Below, piece by piece: positions 40,085-41,755 of a DNA stretch of 41,755 nt. Made by a program: the position numbers and the translations under genes. The notes beneath the pieces are model-generated. The model was not told the DNA's origin. It was given only the letters and a program-made list of their open reading frames with translations, and searched no databases. Origin of the DNA: Buttiauxella warmboldiae (GTDB lineage: Bacteria > Pseudomonadota > Gammaproteobacteria > Enterobacterales > Enterobacteriaceae); contig NZ_RPOH01000037.1 in the NCBI RefSeq assembly GCF_003818135.1, positions 1-41,755 on the forward strand, in the 5' to 3' direction. Each line of letters opens with the position of its first letter. Position 1 is the first letter of the stretch.

Positions 40085-40090
40085 CAGAGC

Positions 40091-40540
40091 CTAGCTGAGC
40101 TGTGAACTCCACAGCTCAACCCACGGGTTTGAGACCGATTCAGGTTCGGGATGGTCGTTTGCATCAATGGCTAAAACGTTACCGACGCGTTTCGCCCCCT
40201 GCTCTTGCAGCAGGGTATCGAACTGTTTGCCGCCGCCACAAAAATGTTCGTAGCTGCTGTCGCCCAAGGCAATCAGGCCGTAACGCAGTTCAGGCTGGTA
40301 TCCAACTTTGTCTTTTAGCGCCTGAAACAGCGGAACAATGCTGTCGGGCAAATCACCCTGGCCGGTTGTTGAGGTCACAACCAGCACATATCGATCGCTA
40401 TATTTTTGCCAGTCGGCAAGTTCAGGATCTTCGAATACTGTGGCGTTATGCCCCTTCTTTTTCAGGATCGCTGCGGCTTCTTCTGCCACCAACAGCGAGT
40501 TTCCATACATCGTTCCTACAAAAATCCCCACTTCGGCCAT
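40091..40540 (-). CDS. yqcA: Flavodoxin YqcA
   Basis: Short-chain flavodoxin that binds FMN. 149 residues, as in E. coli. The phosphate loop is [10 protein letters not shown] (about 8-17), the ring-binding loops [12 protein letters not shown] and [18 protein letters not shown]. The redox partner is not known from this sequence. It lies 27 bp after truC in the yqcC-truC-yqcA operon and is convergent with barA. Confidence 0.96.
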   Translation of the reverse strand: MAEVGIFVGTMYGNSLLVAEEAAAILKKKGHNATVFEDPELADWQKYSDRYVLVVTSTTGQGDLPDSIVPLFQALKDKVGYQPELRYGLIALGDSSYEHFCGGGKQFDTLLQEQGAKRVGNVLAIDANDHPEPESVSNPWVELWSSQLS

Positions 40541-40567
40541 CGGTTAACTCCCTGGGTTACGGCGGTA

Positions 40568-41338
40568 TTATTCATCCTGGCCGTTGCTTGCCACAAACTC
40601 AACCTTTTCGAGATCCCCCAGCAATCCGCGCCAGCCAAACTGTGACATCATCTGCATCCAGGTATCATCAAGCCCGGCACGAATGCACAGCGGCTCGCCG
40701 GTAACCGGATGATTTAACGACAGCTGGCTTGCGTGCAGCATCAAACGCTGGCAGCCAAAATGCTCAGCCGCCGCGCGGTTTTGACGCAGATCGCCATGTT
40801 TAGAGTCGCCAATCATCGGGTGGCGCAGGTGCGACATATGACGACGTAGCTGGTGTTTGCGCCCGGTTTGCGGCTCCAGCTCAACCAGGCTGTAGCGCGC
40901 GGTTGGGTAACGCCCCACCGGCAGCGGCATTTCAACCGTCGCCAGACCGCGATAGTGCGTCACTGCTGGCTGCGGCTCTTTATCCTGAGCTGCTTTTTTA
41001 TCGGCGATTTTATCCAGCTCTTCCACTAGCGGATAATCCAGCACCGCCTCATCCTCCAGCCAGCCGCGCGTCACCGCATGGTAGCGTTTATGGATCTGAT
41101 GATGTTCAAACTGCTGCGACAATAAGTGCGCAACCTCGCTGGAGAGCGCCATCAGCAGCACGCCTGAAGTGGGTCTGTCGAGGCGATGCACGGTAAACAC
41201 ATGCTTGCCAATTTGATCGCGTACGGTTTGCATGACAAAAACGGTTTCATGCCGATCGAGCCAGCTGCGGTGCACTAACCAACCTGAGGGTTTATTTACC
41301 GCCACCAGCCATTCATCCTGATAGATAATCTCCAGCAT
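40568..41338 (-). CDS. truC: tRNA pseudouridine(65) synthase
   Basis: Makes pseudouridine 65 in several tRNAs. 256 residues (260 in E. coli). The RluA-family catalytic motif VHRLDRPTSGVLLMAL carries the Asp nucleophile (about residue 54), and motif II ARYSLVELEPQTGRKHQLRRHM follows. RHPMIGDSKHGD is also typical. The start shares one base with the yqcC stop (TGATG). Confidence 0.97.
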   Translation of the reverse strand: MLEIIYQDEWLVAVNKPSGWLVHRSWLDRHETVFVMQTVRDQIGKHVFTVHRLDRPTSGVLLMALSSEVAHLLSQQFEHHQIHKRYHAVTRGWLEDEAVLDYPLVEELDKIADKKAAQDKEPQPAVTHYRGLATVEMPLPVGRYPTARYSLVELEPQTGRKHQLRRHMSHLRHPMIGDSKHGDLRQNRAAAEHFGCQRLMLHASQLSLNHPVTGEPLCIRAGLDDTWMQMMSQFGWRGLLGDLEKVEFVASNGQDE

Positions 41339-41667
41339 CAGGATTTATCACTGGCAAACAGAGCATCGAGATCCTGCAATACTTTTAATAGCGGTTCGCG
41401 TCCCACATGCCCCGCATCAAGCGCCATTTCGTAATAGGGCGCGAGGGCAAAATCAGCAGGCAGAGGGTGTTGAGCATCAAGAAGTGCGTGCATTCGGGGA
41501 ATCAGAACCCATTGCAACCATTCGTGAGGCTGCATGGTATCCAGGCAAAATGGTTGCGTGCTTTCAAAAGCTTCAGCACCCGGAGAACTGCCCTGCCAAA
41601 GTTGGTGGTCACGCAGCATTTGCTCAATAATTTGTAGGTGCTGGCGTACCAGCGCGTGGCGTTCCAT
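41338..41667 (-). CDS. yqcC: DUF446 protein YqcC
   Basis: A 109-residue protein of unknown function, the same length as E. coli YqcC. The conserved block is LDTMQPHEWLQWVLIPRMHALLD, with APYYEMALDAGH after it. It is cytoplasmic, with no signal or membrane segment. I chose the ATG giving MERHALVRQ because GAGG lies 5 bases upstream and the length then equals the E. coli protein. A Met five codons earlier has no Shine-Dalgarno. It is first in the operon with truC and yqcA. Confidence 0.93.
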   Translation of the reverse strand: MERHALVRQHLQIIEQMLRDHQLWQGSSPGAEAFESTQPFCLDTMQPHEWLQWVLIPRMHALLDAQHPLPADFALAPYYEMALDAGHVGREPLLKVLQDLDALFASDKS

Positions 41668-41743
41668 GAAAACCTCGGGCATCAGTTAAATGAAGTCGGC
41701 AAGCATACCACTTCTTGCTGCGTGCGAAAAAATGCAATCGAGT

Positions 41744-41749
41744 AGGAGG
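41744..41749 (+). promoter_or_regulatory. Strong Shine-Dalgarno-like sequence at the right edge
   Basis: AGGAGG followed by CAGGAT lies six bases before the window ends, on the plus strand. It may be the ribosome-binding site of a divergent gene that starts just outside the window. With no start codon visible, this is only a suggestion. Confidence 0.35.
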
Positions 41750-41755
41750 CAGGAT

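Noticed and set aside
41690-41755. Possible edge of a csrB-like RNA gene, because GGA motifs appear at the end and csrB lies near yqcC in E. coli
   Set aside because: Only two GGA motifs are within the window and no promoter or terminator of such an RNA can be shown.

Overview
This window is chromosomal DNA from a member of the Enterobacteriaceae. It carries the recA to yqcC segment of the enteric backbone, and nearly every backbone protein can be recognised from close E. coli relatives of almost identical length. The gene order is not that of E. coli K-12 or Salmonella. The srl, nor, hyc/hyp and fhlA clusters are missing between mltB and mutS, mutS and rpoS lie only 55 bp apart, mazEF is missing between relA and mazG, the gud genes are missing between barA and yqcA, and the cas operon is missing between iap and cysH. 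I cannot name the genus from this evidence.

Left part (1-9.2 kb): recA, with its SOS operator and promoter, and pncC. Next comes a four-gene accessory metal-uptake operon: a 37-residue predicted membrane protein, an ABC ATPase, a permease and a periplasmic binding protein. A Zur-like box lies in its promoter. mltB follows, then a gene of the plasmid pRiA4b ORF-3 family, then mutS. Centre (9.2-25.5 kb): the stationary-phase and housekeeping block ftsB-ispD-ispF-truD-surE-pcm-nlpD-rpoS, read leftward, with a conserved rpoS mRNA leader. It is followed by ygbE, the sulfate-activation operon cysDNC, iap, a non-coding stretch holding one lone type I-E CRISPR repeat, and the sulfite-reduction operon cysJIH.

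Right part (25.8-41.7 kb): queD and queE (queuosine synthesis); an accessory rightward cassette of two YjiH/YjiG-type membrane proteins plus an M20 peptidase; eno, pyrG, mazG, relA and rlmD, all leftward; barA, rightward; and the leftward operon yqcC-truC-yqcA. The last bases of the window hold a strong Shine-Dalgarno-like sequence pointing outward.

Functionally the window is dominated by stress and nutrient control (RecA, RpoS, RelA, MazG, BarA), sulfate assimilation (CysDNC and CysJIH, which together take sulfate to sulfide), tRNA/rRNA modification (TruD, TruC, RlmD, QueD/E) and central metabolism (Eno, PyrG, IspDF). I found no clear new multi-gene defence or mobile system. The parts most worth following up are the small membrane ORF coupled to the metal ABC operon, the orphan CRISPR repeat in a stretch that has lost its cas genes, the YjiHG-M20 cassette, and the pRiA4b ORF-3 gene beside mutS.
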